Source: DATHTK01 sp035463295
GTDB lineage: Bacteria > Actinomycetota > Rubrobacteria > Rubrobacterales > Rubrobacteraceae
DNA length: 64,000 nucleotides
Reading direction: 5' to 3'
Assembly: GCA_035463295.1 (NCBI GenBank)
Contig: DATHTK010000057.1
Location: 23,814 to 87,813, forward strand
Every line of letters begins with the position of its first letter. Within the stretch, counting starts at the first letter, position 1. The notes under the pieces are model-generated. The model searched no databases. It was not told the DNA's origin and saw only the letters and a list, made by a program, of their open reading frames with translations. Position numbers and translations under genes: made by a program. This document shows, piece by piece, positions 8,462 through 17,003 of the stretch.

Positions 8462-9241
8462 CTACGGGATCTCCTCCGGCTTCTCGTCGAACCACTTCTC
8501 GAAGATCTTCTCGTAGGTGCCGTCCTCCTTGATCTCAGCGAGCGCCTCGTTGACGCGCTGGCGCAGATCGCTGTCGGTGGGGAAGGCTATGCCGTACTGT
8601 TCGCCGGTGGGTATGTTCTGGACGATCTCGAGCTCGCCGTCGCTCTGGGAGGCCCGGTCGGCGGAGACCGGGAAGTCGTTTATGACGGCGTCCACCTGCC
8701 CGTTCTGGAGGGCGTTGAAGGCGTCCGTTACGACGTTGAAGGTCCTCACGGTGGCGACCTTGCCGTCTTCGCGCAGCTTCTGGGCTTCCTGAGCGCCGGT
8801 GGTGCCGATCTGTACGCCCACGGTGGCGTCGGCGAGGTCGTCGGTGCTCTGGATTTCGGAGTCGCCCTGGACCAGAAGCGACTGGTCGGCGTTGAAGTAC
8901 GGCTCGGAGAAGTCTATGCGCTCCTCGCGCTCCGGCGTTATGGTCATCGCCGAGATCGCCGCGTCGTACTGGTTGTTGCCGAGGCCCTGGATGATGCTAT
9001 CGAAGCGGACGTTCTCGTACTCTATTTCCAGGTTCGCTCGTTCGCCGATCTCGTTCATCAGGTCTATGTCGAAGCCAACGGGCTCCCCGTCCCGGTTGAA
9101 CTCGAATGGCGGATAGGCGATGTCCGAGGCCACCGTGGCCTGCTCGGCCTCGCCGCCACCGCCGCCACCGCAGGCCGCGACGAGCAGCGCGACCGCGAAG
9201 AGGAGCGCCGCCGGAACGATGATCCCGAACCGTCTATTCAC
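8462..9241 (-). CDS. Amino acid ABC transporter substrate-binding lipoprotein
   Basis: I choose GTG 9241, with GAGAGGAC eight bases upstream, because it starts a lipoprotein signal (VNRRFGIIVPAALLFAVALL then VAACGG); a further upstream start would add 23 residues before the signal. The mature protein is a family 3 solute-binding protein: ASDIAYPPFEFNRDGEPVGFD at the N-terminal lobe, the DAAISAMTITPERE box, and the hinge and second lobe to residue 259. Such proteins deliver glutamine, arginine, histidine or cystine; the exact ligand cannot be told from sequence. It is followed by its permease, and a sigma-70-like promoter lies upstream. Confidence 0.93.
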   Translation of the reverse strand: MNRRFGIIVPAALLFAVALLVAACGGGGGGEAEQATVASDIAYPPFEFNRDGEPVGFDIDLMNEIGERANLEIEYENVRFDSIIQGLGNNQYDAAISAMTITPEREERIDFSEPYFNADQSLLVQGDSEIQSTDDLADATVGVQIGTTGAQEAQKLREDGKVATVRTFNVVTDAFNALQNGQVDAVINDFPVSADRASQSDGELEIVQNIPTGEQYGIAFPTDSDLRQRVNEALAEIKEDGTYEKIFEKWFDEKPEEIP

Positions 9242-9316
9242 TATGTACCGTCCTCTCGGGTCTCTGCTCTCGCGAGCCCTGCGCGATCTATCCGTACTCT
9301 CCCCATTCACGACGCA

Positions 9317-9345
9317 ATACTAGTTACTGCCCGCTATACAATCAA
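9317..9345 (-). promoter_or_regulatory. Sigma-70-like promoter for binding protein-permease genes
   Basis: On the minus strand TTGATT (9345-9340) and TAGTAT (9322-9317) are separated by exactly 17 bp, placing transcription start near 9310, about 70 bases before the GTG at 9241. The same interval must also serve the truncated peptidase gene on the plus strand. Confidence 0.55.
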
Positions 9346-9374
9346 GCGGTTGGCGAGAGAGGAGGGTGCGCCTG

Positions 9375-9620
9375 ATGGGGAAGCTCGACGTCGGGCTGGC
9401 GGACGAGATCGGTCGCGCCGTGGAGGACCGGCGCGATGCCGCGATACACCTGCTGCAGGAGCTGGTGCGTATCCCATCCGTCACGGGCGACGAGGGGGTC
9501 TCGGCTTTCGAGAAGTTCCTACCCATCTTCGAAGACCTCAAGACGCTCGAAGTGGAACGCAACGGCGCCTGCCTCCTCGTCGAATGGTGCGGCGCTGCAG
9601 ACGCGAGCTCTCCAGACTAG
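9375..9620 (+). pseudogene. M20-family metallopeptidase, N-terminal fragment
   Basis: A good ribosome site (GGAGGG) precedes ATG 9375. The 81 codons resemble only the first segment of ArgE/DapE/CPG2-type peptidases (AAIHLLQELVRIPSVTGDEG, then LKTLEVERNGACLLVEW). All zinc ligands and the dimerisation domain are missing, since the frame ends within the 3' end of the oppositely oriented hisC. The fragment apparently lost its body when hisC or its flank was inserted. A complete small protein is unlikely. Confidence 0.7.
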
Positions 9621-10675
9621 AGAAGCGCGGCGAGCAGCCGGTCGTTCTCCTCGGGAGCCCCGAGCGAGACCCGACTCCACCCGACGGGATATCCGAGAGC
9701 CTCACCCTCGCGCACCAGGACCCCGGTCTTCTCGAAGACCTCCGGACCGGTGCGGACCATGACGAAGTTTGTGTGCGATGGGACGTACTCCAGGCCGGCG
9801 GCCTCGAAAGCCGCCTGGACGCGCTCGCGCTCCCGCTTCATCAGGCGGACGCGACCGGCGATCGCTTCCGTTTGGCGCATCGAGACCGTGGCAGCAGCCT
9901 GCCCCGATTGGTTCACGCTGAACGGCACGTGCGCTCGCCAGACGTAGTCCGCGAGCTCTGTGGGAGCAATGCCGTAGCCGATCCTCAGGGCCGCGAGACC
10001 GTGCACCTTGGAGAACGTCCTCGTGGAGATCACGTTCCCGGACTCCAGCACCAGGGTGTGGGAGCCCGCATACGCGGGGTCGCCGACGAACTCGTAGTAG
10101 GCTTCGTCCAGGATCAGGAGCACGTCTTCGGGCAACGCTCGCGCGAACGCCCGCACCTCCGTGAGGGGCAGATAGGTGCCCGAGGGGTTGTTGGGGTTGC
10201 AGAGGATGATGGCCCGCGTCTCGGCCGTGACGGCGGAGAGCAGGGCGTCCAGGTCCGCCCTGTGGCGCTCGTCGAGCGCTACTTTGCGAGGTCGCAGCCC
10301 GACCACGCTGGCGGCCGAGGCGTAGAAGGGGAACGAGGGCCACGGGAAGACGATCTCCCCGGGCCGCTCCAGTATCTGCATCAGGTCCACGAGCACCTCG
10401 CTGGTGCCGTTTCCGACCACGACGTTCTCGGGCTCGGTCCCGGGGTTCGCGTCGGATATCGCTTCGCGCAGGAAGTCTGCGTCGCGGTCAGGATAGCGTC
10501 CGGCGCGATCTAGAGACTCGACCACCGCTTCTTTGGCCTCCGGAAGCGGACCGAAGGAGAGCTCGTTCATGGTCAGCTTCACGTACTCCTCCGAGCCGCG
10601 GTCGACCGAGATCTCCTCCTTCATCCGCGGCGGGTGGTAGGGATGCAGGTCCTTTAGCACGGCCCTGAGCCTCAC
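9617..10675 (-). CDS. hisC: Histidinol-phosphate aminotransferase-like PLP enzyme
   Basis: Start GTG 10675 follows GAGAGGAG; the product has 352 residues, the usual length for the family. It is a fold-type I aminotransferase: NPNNPSGT substrate loop near residue 160, the cofactor-contacting D190 and Y193 region (LLILDEAYYEF), and the Schiff-base lysine K223 in STRTFSKVHGLAALRIGYG. HisC transfers an amino group from glutamate to imidazole-acetol phosphate in histidine synthesis. The gene is not in a his operon but between the ATPase and binding-protein genes of an amino acid transporter, so a broader aromatic or histidinol-phosphate transaminase role is possible. Confidence 0.85.
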   Translation of the reverse strand: MRLRAVLKDLHPYHPPRMKEEISVDRGSEEYVKLTMNELSFGPLPEAKEAVVESLDRAGRYPDRDADFLREAISDANPGTEPENVVVGNGTSEVLVDLMQILERPGEIVFPWPSFPFYASAASVVGLRPRKVALDERHRADLDALLSAVTAETRAIILCNPNNPSGTYLPLTEVRAFARALPEDVLLILDEAYYEFVGDPAYAGSHTLVLESGNVISTRTFSKVHGLAALRIGYGIAPTELADYVWRAHVPFSVNQSGQAAATVSMRQTEAIAGRVRLMKRERERVQAAFEAAGLEYVPSHTNFVMVRTGPEVFEKTGVLVREGEALGYPVGWSRVSLGAPEENDRLLAALL

Positions 10676-10744
10676 GTTGTTGTCTCTCCTCTCGCGCCCG
10701 GAAGCTGCATCGCAGATGATTGAAGCCCGCAACTCTGGGCGTCG

Positions 10745-11470
10745 CTAGTGCAGGATGCGGTCGAGAAAGCGCTTGGTGCGCTCGTTCTGGGGGTTCTGGA
10801 AGAAGTGTTCGGGAGGACCGACCTCGATAATGCGGCCCTCGTCCATAAAGACCACCCGGTCGGCGACGCGCCGCGCGAAGCCCATCTCGTGGGTGACGAC
10901 GACCATCGTCATGCCGCCGCGCGCCAGGTCGGCCATCGCTTCGAGGACTTCGTTTATCATCTCGGGGTCCAGGGCGCTCGTCGGCTCATCGAAGAGCATG
11001 ATCTTGGGCTCCATCGCCAGCCCGCGCGCTATGGCTACCCGCTGTTGCTGGCCCCCGGACAGACCCTCCGGGTACTTGTTGGCCTGCTCGGGGATACCGA
11101 CCCGCTGCAGGAGGCGCTCGCAGCGCTCGTCGGCCTCTTTCGCGGAGACCTTCTTCACCTTCCTCGGCGCTAGCTTGATGTTCTGGGCGACCGTCATGTG
11201 CGGGTAGAGGTTGAACTGCTGGAACACCATCCCGATCTCGGTTCGCACCTTGTTTATGTTCGTCCCTTTGGCGTTGAGGTGTATCCCGTCCACGACGAGC
11301 TCGCCGGAGGTGACCTCCTCCAGCCCGTTGATGCACCGGATGAGGGTGCTCTTGCCCGACCCGCTCGGACCGATGACGACGACGACCTCGCCCTCGTCTA
11401 TTGAGAGGTCGATGTCCTTGAGGACCTGGAAGTCCCCGAAGAACTTGTTCACCTCGCGAAACTCTATCAT
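10745..11470 (-). CDS. Amino acid ABC transporter ATP-binding protein
   Basis: The 241-residue GlnQ/HisP-type ATPase starts at ATG 11470 (MIEFREVNKFFGDF). It has Walker A GPSGSGKST near residue 35, the Q-loop (MVFQQFNLYPHMT), the signature LSGGQQQRVAIARGLAM, Walker B IMLFDEPTSALDPE and the switch histidine in VVVTHEMGFA. It energises the permease at 7686 together with the binding protein at 8462. hisC starts 69 bp downstream, so transporter and transaminase may be co-transcribed. A longer open frame extends upstream but is the shadow of the glycosylase gene. Confidence 0.95.
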   Translation of the reverse strand: MIEFREVNKFFGDFQVLKDIDLSIDEGEVVVVIGPSGSGKSTLIRCINGLEEVTSGELVVDGIHLNAKGTNINKVRTEIGMVFQQFNLYPHMTVAQNIKLAPRKVKKVSAKEADERCERLLQRVGIPEQANKYPEGLSGGQQQRVAIARGLAMEPKIMLFDEPTSALDPEMINEVLEAMADLARGGMTMVVVTHEMGFARRVADRVVFMDEGRIIEVGPPEHFFQNPQNERTKRFLDRILH

Positions 11471-11578
11471 TGCCACAGCGCTCTTCTCCGCGTTCCCCGC
11501 ATCCACGGGCTCCCGACCCGGCGGTACGGCGGTAGAATAGCACAACGCAACACGGCTACGGCGACCAGGGGAGGGGCA

Positions 11579-12226
11579 GTGGACAGTCTCTTTGACGCCG
11601 CCGACGGCGGCGAGAACCGGGAGGACAGGCTCGAGGAGCTCGCCCGGCAGGTGGCGGTCTGCACCAGGTGCGACCTCGCGCTGAGCAGGACGAACACCGT
11701 CTTCGGGACCGGCGACCCCTACTCGCCGCTGATGCTCGTCGGCGAAGGCCCCGGCGAGAACGAGGACGCCACCGGGCTCCCGTTCGTCGGGAGGGCCGGC
11801 AAGCTGCTCGACGACATCCTGGCGGCCGTGAACCTGTCGCGAGGCGACGTCTACATCACCAACATCGTCAAGTGCCGGGCCGCCGTCGAGGAGGGCGGCA
11901 GGCTCAGGAACCGCCAGCCCAAGACGAGCGAGATAAGAGCGTGCAACCCCTACCTCCAGGGCCAGATGGAGGCGGTGAGACCCGAGATCATCCTTTGTCT
12001 CGGCGGTCCGGCCGCCAAGACGGTAATAGACAAGGATTTCAGGATTACCAAGGACCGCGGCCAGTGGTACGACCTGGAAGGCGGTATAAAGGCGATGGCG
12101 ACTTTCCACCCAGCCTACATCCTCCGGCAGCGCGGCGACGACCTCAAGGGCACCAAGCGCCTTGTATGGAAGGATATCCAGGCCGTCTACGCCGAGTACA
12201 AGGAGGCGTTGGCGCGGCGGGGGTAG
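11579..12226 (+). CDS. Uracil-DNA glycosylase, family 4 (Fe-S)
   Basis: The GTG at 11579 follows GGGGAGGGGCA. The 215-residue protein has the four-cysteine cluster pattern of thermostable family 4 enzymes: C28/C31 (VCTRC), C99 (IVKCR) and C122 (RACNPYL). The water-activating motif reads GEGPGENEDATGLPFVGRAG and the DNA-binding motif HPAYILR is near residue 180. It removes uracil from DNA arising by cytosine deamination. Apart from a slightly longer Cys-Cys spacing between C99 and C122 it looks ordinary. It is divergent from the ABC ATPase gene. Confidence 0.95.
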   Translation: MDSLFDAADGGENREDRLEELARQVAVCTRCDLALSRTNTVFGTGDPYSPLMLVGEGPGENEDATGLPFVGRAGKLLDDILAAVNLSRGDVYITNIVKCRAAVEEGGRLRNRQPKTSEIRACNPYLQGQMEAVRPEIILCLGGPAAKTVIDKDFRITKDRGQWYDLEGGIKAMATFHPAYILRQRGDDLKGTKRLVWKDIQAVYAEYKEALARRG

Positions 12227-12383
12227 AGGGCCTGCGGGGCTGCGAGGACCCTGCGTGCGACCCGGAGGTTCGTAAAGAACTTCATACCCTATCTGCGTCG
12301 CGCCTGCTATGATGCGAACGTGTAGTAGGGAATCTTCGAGAAGGGCTTCGCAAAACGTGGTAAGCACATTATCCGGCAGCCGC

Positions 12384-13418
12384 ATGATGGACGGCATAGA
12401 CAAAGAAATACTCAACCTCATCCAACGCGAGTTCCCGCTGGAGCGGGAGCCCTTCGCGGCGGTCGGACGCGAGGTGGGGATCGCAGGGGACGAGGTGATC
12501 CGCCGGATCGAGGCGCTCAAGCGCGGGAAGGTGATACGCCAGATCAGCGCGATCTTCGACACCCGCGTCCTCGGCTACGAGTCGAGCCTCGTCGCAGCGA
12601 AGATCCCGCCGGAGAAGCTGAACGAGGGCGCGAAGGCTATCAACTCGCACCCCGGTGTCTCCCACAACTACGAGCGCAACAACGAGTTCAACCTCTGGTA
12701 CACGGTCGCCGTGCCTCCCGATTCTCGTCTCGGCCTGGAAGGCACAGTGGACGTTCTGCACCACATAAGCGGGGCGGAGAAGACCCGCATCCTGCCGACA
12801 CTGAAGCTCTTCAAGATAGGCGTCACGCTCGACATGAAGCGGGGGGCCACCGCGAAGAAGGAGGCCCCGCAGTACGGCGAGTCCGACCGCGCCGGCGCCG
12901 ACCGGAACATCTCGGAGGACGACAGGGCCGCCATAAGAGCCCTGCAGGAGGACGTCCCGCTCACCCCTCGCCCGTTCGACCTCTGGGGCGGGCAGGTCGG
13001 GCTGAGTAGTGAGGAACTCCTCGAGCGGGCCTACGATCTGCGCGAGCGCAAGATCATGCGTCGCTTCTCGGCCGTCCTCTACCACCGCAAGGCAGGCTTC
13101 CGGGCGAACGCGATGGGCGTCTGGAAGGTGCCCGAGGAACGCATCGACGAGGTCGGCGACGCGTTCGCTTACTACCAGGCGGTCTCCCACTGCTACCAGC
13201 GTCCCGTCTATGAGGACTGGCCCTACTCGCTCTTCTCGATGGTCCACGGCCGCAGCGTCGAGGAGTGCGAGGCGGTCCTCGACGCGATGGCCGAAGAGAC
13301 CGGCATCACCGAGCGGCTCTCCCTCTACTCGACCCGCGAATACAAGAAGACGCGGGTGCGCTACTTCACGCCCGAGATGGAGGCCTGGGAGCGCCTCTAC
13401 GCCGGCGTGCTTCGCTGA
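12384..13418 (+). CDS. Siroheme decarboxylase-like AhbA-AhbB fusion (Lrp/AsnC fold)
   Basis: Two homologous halves, each a helix-turn-helix plus an AsnC-type alpha/beta domain, are joined through a linker at about residues 150-180. The first half begins MDGIDKEILNLIQREFPLEREPF and contains SHNYERNNEFNLWYTVAVP; the second begins IRALQEDVPLTPRPFDLWGGQVG and contains SHCYQRPVYEDWPYSLFSMVHG. These H-N/C-Y-x-R motifs are those of AhbA/AhbB and NirDL/G/H, which decarboxylate siroheme to didecarboxysiroheme for haem b or d1. Those proteins are often separate subunits; here they are fused. No other haem gene is adjacent. A TATGAT box at 12308-12313 supports a start at 12384 or 12387, not the upstream ATG. 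Confidence 0.85.
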   Translation: MMDGIDKEILNLIQREFPLEREPFAAVGREVGIAGDEVIRRIEALKRGKVIRQISAIFDTRVLGYESSLVAAKIPPEKLNEGAKAINSHPGVSHNYERNNEFNLWYTVAVPPDSRLGLEGTVDVLHHISGAEKTRILPTLKLFKIGVTLDMKRGATAKKEAPQYGESDRAGADRNISEDDRAAIRALQEDVPLTPRPFDLWGGQVGLSSEELLERAYDLRERKIMRRFSAVLYHRKAGFRANAMGVWKVPEERIDEVGDAFAYYQAVSHCYQRPVYEDWPYSLFSMVHGRSVEECEAVLDAMAEETGITERLSLYSTREYKKTRVRYFTPEMEAWERLYAGVLR

Positions 13419-13572
13419 TCTAGCGGTCAACTATCAGCTCCTCGCCTCCCGGGACGGTCTCTGTTCTACCGCCGGTGACGGCGCCGCTTTCACGACTGGG
13501 ATATCTCCGAGACTCCAGTGCGGGAGCCCCAGCCTCGGTGCGCTCCGGTAGTGACGTTCCGCTCTCGTCGCC

Positions 13573-14313
13573 GTGTTGAGCGTGGCTTTCGGCGTGGCCC
13601 TCTTCTCAGCGTTGCTGGCGGGCGCGGTCTCGGGGCTCACGGGGTTCGGGCTCGCGCTTGTAAGTACCCCGCTCCTGCTCTTTGTCTACGAGCCGAGGAC
13701 GGTCGTCGTGCTGACGGTCGTACTCTCGATCTTTATCAACCTGGCGGTGGTGCTCGACTCGTGGCGCGACGCCGAGCGGCGTCTGGCGATGGCCCTCCTG
13801 CCCCCAGCCTTTCTCGGAATAATCGTCGGGGCGGAGATCCTGCAGGTCGTGGACCCGCTCTACATCCGGCTTGCGGTCGGCGCCGTAGTGGTCTTCTCTG
13901 CCCTGCTTCTCCTGCGCGACATCCGATTGCCCGGCGCCGAAACCGCGTGGGCTACCGTCGTCGCAGGCTCGGCGAGCGGGGCTCTATCGACCTCCACGGG
14001 ACTCGCCGGACCCCCGATAGTGCTGCTCCTCGCCGCCCGCGACCTCCCGAAACGCGCCTTCCGCGGCAGCAGCGCCCTCTACTTCTTGGTCCTTAGCGTA
14101 GCCGGGCTAGGCGTACTGTATGTGCGCGGGATCTTCGACCTCGACCAGGCGCCGCTGGCCCTCGCCCTTATCCCCGCCGCCTTCGTCGGCAAGGCGATAG
14201 GAACCTCCTTTCTCAAGAGGGTCTCCGAGAGCGCCTTCCGCAAGATATCGCTCGGCCTCGTGATACTGACCGGGACCCTGGGCTTCGCTACCGCCGCGTG
14301 GGCGTTGGTCTAG
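13573..14313 (+). CDS. TauE/SafE-family membrane exporter
   Basis: The 246-residue protein has about eight membrane helices in two halves typical of the family: an N-terminal GAVSGLTGFGLALVSTPLLL motif and a repeat GSASGALSTSTGLAGPPIVLLL in the second half. Members export sulfite, sulfoacetate or related small anions. It starts with GTG and has no strong ribosome site. It stands alone, convergent with the HAD gene; the nearby sulfur amino acid genes at 17-19 kb do not share its transcript. Substrate unknown. Confidence 0.85.
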   Translation: MLSVAFGVALFSALLAGAVSGLTGFGLALVSTPLLLFVYEPRTVVVLTVVLSIFINLAVVLDSWRDAERRLAMALLPPAFLGIIVGAEILQVVDPLYIRLAVGAVVVFSALLLLRDIRLPGAETAWATVVAGSASGALSTSTGLAGPPIVLLLAARDLPKRAFRGSSALYFLVLSVAGLGVLYVRGIFDLDQAPLALALIPAAFVGKAIGTSFLKRVSESAFRKISLGLVILTGTLGFATAAWALV

Positions 14314-14341
14314 AGATCAGTCAGGCCGTTAACGACAAGGG

Positions 14342-15046
14342 CTAGCCGGCTAACTTCTGGTCCAGCTCGACGAAATCGCTGGCGACGAGATCGAAGGCGG
14401 GGTCTGGCGGGGCGGCTTCTCCGTCGGGGCCGAACTCCAGGGGGCGGGGGACGTAGGCGGTGCGGAGGCCGTGCTGGCGGGCGGCGTGCAGGTCGTTGAC
14501 GTGCGCGGCGACCATCACGACCAGTTCGGGGCGGAGGTCGAGCAGTTCCGACGCTGAGCGGTACGTTTCGGGGTCGGGCTTGTAGCGGCGGACGAGCTCG
14601 GCGGAGAGAATCAGGTCCCACGGCAACCCCGCCCTTTTCGCCATATTCGTCAGTAGCGCGACGTTGCCGTTAGAGAGGGGAGCGATGACGTAACGGCTCT
14701 TGAGACGCGTGAGACCCTCGACGGCGTCCGGCCAGGGCTCGAGGCGGTGCCAGACCCGGTTGAAGCTGTCCTTCTCCTCTTCGGAGAGGCCCTCGACGCC
14801 GAACTCGACGAGGAGCTCCTCTAGGGAGGCGCGGTGGAGGTCGTCGAGCTTCGTCCAGGGGAGATCCCCGCGGCGCACCCGGTCCATCGAGGGCGCGTAT
14901 CTGCCGCGCCAGGCGTCGGCGAATGCGGCCCACTCTACATCGAAGCCCTTTCTTCGTCCGAGCTCCTCGCCCTCCCGGATCACGGTGGACCGCCAGTCCA
15001 CGACGGTGCCGAACACGTCGAAGACAAGGGCTCTCGGGTCGTTCAT
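14342..15046 (-). CDS. HAD superfamily hydrolase, haloacid dehalogenase type II
   Basis: The 234-residue protein carries motif I FDVFGTVVDW with nucleophile D10, motif II in IAPLSNGNVALL, the lysine of motif III in RRYKPDPETYRSA, and an H-x-N-D motif (MVAAHVNDLHAARQHGL), matching type II (S)-2-haloacid dehalogenases rather than phosphatases, where F-D-V-F-G-T is characteristic. It would hydrolyse a carbon-halogen bond in short haloacids. Its start lies 9 bp after the stop of the DapA-like gene, so the two form an operon. A phosphatase activity cannot be excluded. Confidence 0.88.
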   Translation of the reverse strand: MNDPRALVFDVFGTVVDWRSTVIREGEELGRRKGFDVEWAAFADAWRGRYAPSMDRVRRGDLPWTKLDDLHRASLEELLVEFGVEGLSEEEKDSFNRVWHRLEPWPDAVEGLTRLKSRYVIAPLSNGNVALLTNMAKRAGLPWDLILSAELVRRYKPDPETYRSASELLDLRPELVVMVAAHVNDLHAARQHGLRTAYVPRPLEFGPDGEAAPPDPAFDLVASDFVELDQKLAG

Positions 15047-15055
15047 CCCCCGCGC

Positions 15056-15955
15056 CTACCTCGACACCGTTAGGAGCCCGGCCTCTTCCAGCACGGCTTC
15101 TATACCCTCCTCCGCCTCCGGTGGCGCGGGCAGGGCGGGTCCGCGGACGGTGGGGGAGAGGGGCACGCCGAGCTTCTTCATCGCCAGTTTGACGGCCCCC
15201 AGGGGGGTGTCGCTCAAGGCTCCGAGGGCGGTTAGCGCGAGGACGCGCCGGTGCAGCTCGGCGGCGCGGGTGAGGTCGCCGTCGCGGGCGCTGTGCACGA
15301 GGTCGACGAAGAGCTTCGGGGCTACGTTGGCGAGGGCGCAGATCGAGCCATCCGCCCCGGCGAGGAGGGAAGGTAGGATCAGATCCTCCCAACCCGAGAG
15401 GACCGAGAAGTCCGGCCTTGCGGGCTTGACCTCGCGCAGAACAGCGACGACGTGGCCGTACTCGGTGACGGTGTCCTTGATGCCGACCACGTTCGGGCAC
15501 TCCTGCGCCAGCCTCGCGACGAGCGCCGGCGAGAGGTCGATTCCGGTCAGCATCGGGAGGTTGTAGACCATGACCGGCATATCCACCGACCTCGCCACGG
15601 TCGCGAAGTGCTCGAAGAGGGCCTCTTCCCCGACCTTCCAGTAGAACGGCGAGACGACGAGCACGGCGTCGGCTCCTTCGGCGTGCCGGGCGAGCTCGAC
15701 GGTCTCGCGGGTGCCGCTAGCGCCGACGCCGACCACGAGCGGCACCCGCCCGCCGACCATCTCCACCACGGCTTCGGCGAAGCGCTTGCGCTCGTCGAAC
15801 ATCAGGTGCGCGGCCTCGCCGGTGCTCCCCAGAGGAGAGATGCCGTCGACCCCCGCCTCCAGGAAGCGCTCGATCACCGCTTCCGCAGCGTCGAGGTCCA
15901 CCTCCCCCTTCTCGTCGAAGGGCGTAACCATCGCGGGCATGAGTCCCCCGAACAT
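15056..15955 (-). CDS. DapA-family aldolase (dihydrodipicolinate synthase-like)
   Basis: This 299-residue class I aldolase of the NAL/DHDPS family has the PLGSTGEAAHL loop, the proton-relay Tyr in MVYNLPMLTG and the Schiff-base Lys in VVGIKDTVTEYGH. Family members include DapA, KDG aldolase, N-acetylneuraminate lyase and 2-keto-3-deoxypentonate dehydratases. The variations (GSTGE, YNLP) and pairing with a HAD dehalogenase point to catabolism of a keto-acid rather than lysine synthesis; this is inference. It is first in a two-gene operon with a GAGGAGGTC-like ribosome site. Confidence 0.87.
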   Translation of the reverse strand: MFGGLMPAMVTPFDEKGEVDLDAAEAVIERFLEAGVDGISPLGSTGEAAHLMFDERKRFAEAVVEMVGGRVPLVVGVGASGTRETVELARHAEGADAVLVVSPFYWKVGEEALFEHFATVARSVDMPVMVYNLPMLTGIDLSPALVARLAQECPNVVGIKDTVTEYGHVVAVLREVKPARPDFSVLSGWEDLILPSLLAGADGSICALANVAPKLFVDLVHSARDGDLTRAAELHRRVLALTALGALSDTPLGAVKLAMKKLGVPLSPTVRGPALPAPPEAEEGIEAVLEEAGLLTVSR

Positions 15956-16043
15956 CTCCCTGACCTCCTCCTAGGACCGAGTGCTCGTTACTATATACCC
16001 GATACGCCTCTCACTTCTTCGCCGCGCGCGCTCGACACGATCA

Positions 16044-16049
16044 TATAAT
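16044..16049 (+). promoter_or_regulatory. Candidate -10 box for LLM oxidoreductase gene
   Basis: A perfect TATAAT lies 35 bp upstream of ATG 16085; no good -35 hexamer is present at 17 bp. The ribosome site is GGGAGGAG. Confidence 0.45.
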
Positions 16050-16084
16050 GGTCCTCTCTGGCGGAGTCCCCTGGGAGGAGCATT

Positions 16085-16882
16085 ATGACGGTACGGGTGG
16101 GGACCCAGATCAAACCTCAGCACGCGAGCTACGCCCAGATGCGCGACGCGTGGCTGAGGGCCGAGGAGATGGGGGTGGACACGCTCTTTAACTGGGACCA
16201 CTTCTATCCCCTCTCAGGCGATCCGGACGGCAAGCACTTCGAGTGCTGGACGCTGCTCGCGGCGATGGCGGAGGTCACCGAGAGGGTGGAGTTCGGCGCT
16301 CTGGTCGTGTGCAATTCGTACCGGAACCCGAACCTGCTGGCGGACATGGCGCGGACCGTGGACCACATCTCCGGCGGGAGGTTCATTCTCGGGCTAGGGG
16401 CCGGCTGGTTCCGGAAGGACTACGACGAGTACGGCTACGAGTTCGGGACGGCGGGCAGCAGGCTCAAGGCTCTGGACGCGGCGATGCCGGTCATCGAGGA
16501 GCGGCTCGGGAAGCTGAACCCGCCGCCCACACGCCGGATCCCGATCCTGATCGGTGGCGGGGGGGAGAAGGTGACGCTTCGCATCGTCGCCGAGCACGCC
16601 CACATCTGGAACGGGATCGGCGACCCCGAGAAGGTGGTTCGCAAGAGTCGTATCCTCGACGACTGGTGCAAGAAAGTCGGGCGCGACCCGAAAGAGGTAG
16701 AGCGCTCGGTGCTGATCAACGACCCCGCTCACATCCGGGATGCCGAAAGATACGTCGAGAACGGCATCACGCACCTGCTGTTCGGCGCTCGCGGTCCGGA
16801 ATACGACCTGAGTCCTTTGAGAGACCTGATCGCCTGGCGCGACGACTTCCGCGAGCGCAGCCTCGAAGCCGCTTCGAGCTAG
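16085..16882 (+). CDS. F420-dependent LLM class oxidoreductase
   Basis: The 265-residue protein is a luciferase-like monooxygenase TIM barrel. It shows TLFNWDHFYP near the N terminus, the core box DHISGGRFILGLGAGWF and the IPILIGGGGEKVTLRIVAEHAHIWN segment that binds the cofactor phosphate. This subgroup in actinobacteria uses F420 rather than FMN. Substrate unknown. It is a single-gene unit convergent with the cystathionine lyase gene; a short palindrome (CTCGAAGC-C-GCTTCGAG) overlaps the last codons. Confidence 0.9.
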   Translation: MTVRVGTQIKPQHASYAQMRDAWLRAEEMGVDTLFNWDHFYPLSGDPDGKHFECWTLLAAMAEVTERVEFGALVVCNSYRNPNLLADMARTVDHISGGRFILGLGAGWFRKDYDEYGYEFGTAGSRLKALDAAMPVIEERLGKLNPPPTRRIPILIGGGGEKVTLRIVAEHAHIWNGIGDPEKVVRKSRILDDWCKKVGRDPKEVERSVLINDPAHIRDAERYVENGITHLLFGARGPEYDLSPLRDLIAWRDDFRERSLEAASS

Positions 16883-17003
16883 AAAGAGGTTCTCACGGAG
16901 AACCAAGCGCCCTCGACGCGCGCCTGCTCGGGGAGCAATGCTCTTCGGCGTCGGACGGGGCTCTCCGGGTTCTGTCCCGGGCCGGCGTGATCCAGGCTCC
17001 CGT

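Noticed and set aside
10745..12562. A 605-codon open frame covering the ABC ATPase and the glycosylase region
   Set aside because: Only the last 241 codons have the ATPase fold; the rest is the antisense shadow of the uracil-DNA glycosylase and the start of the siroheme-decarboxylase-like gene.
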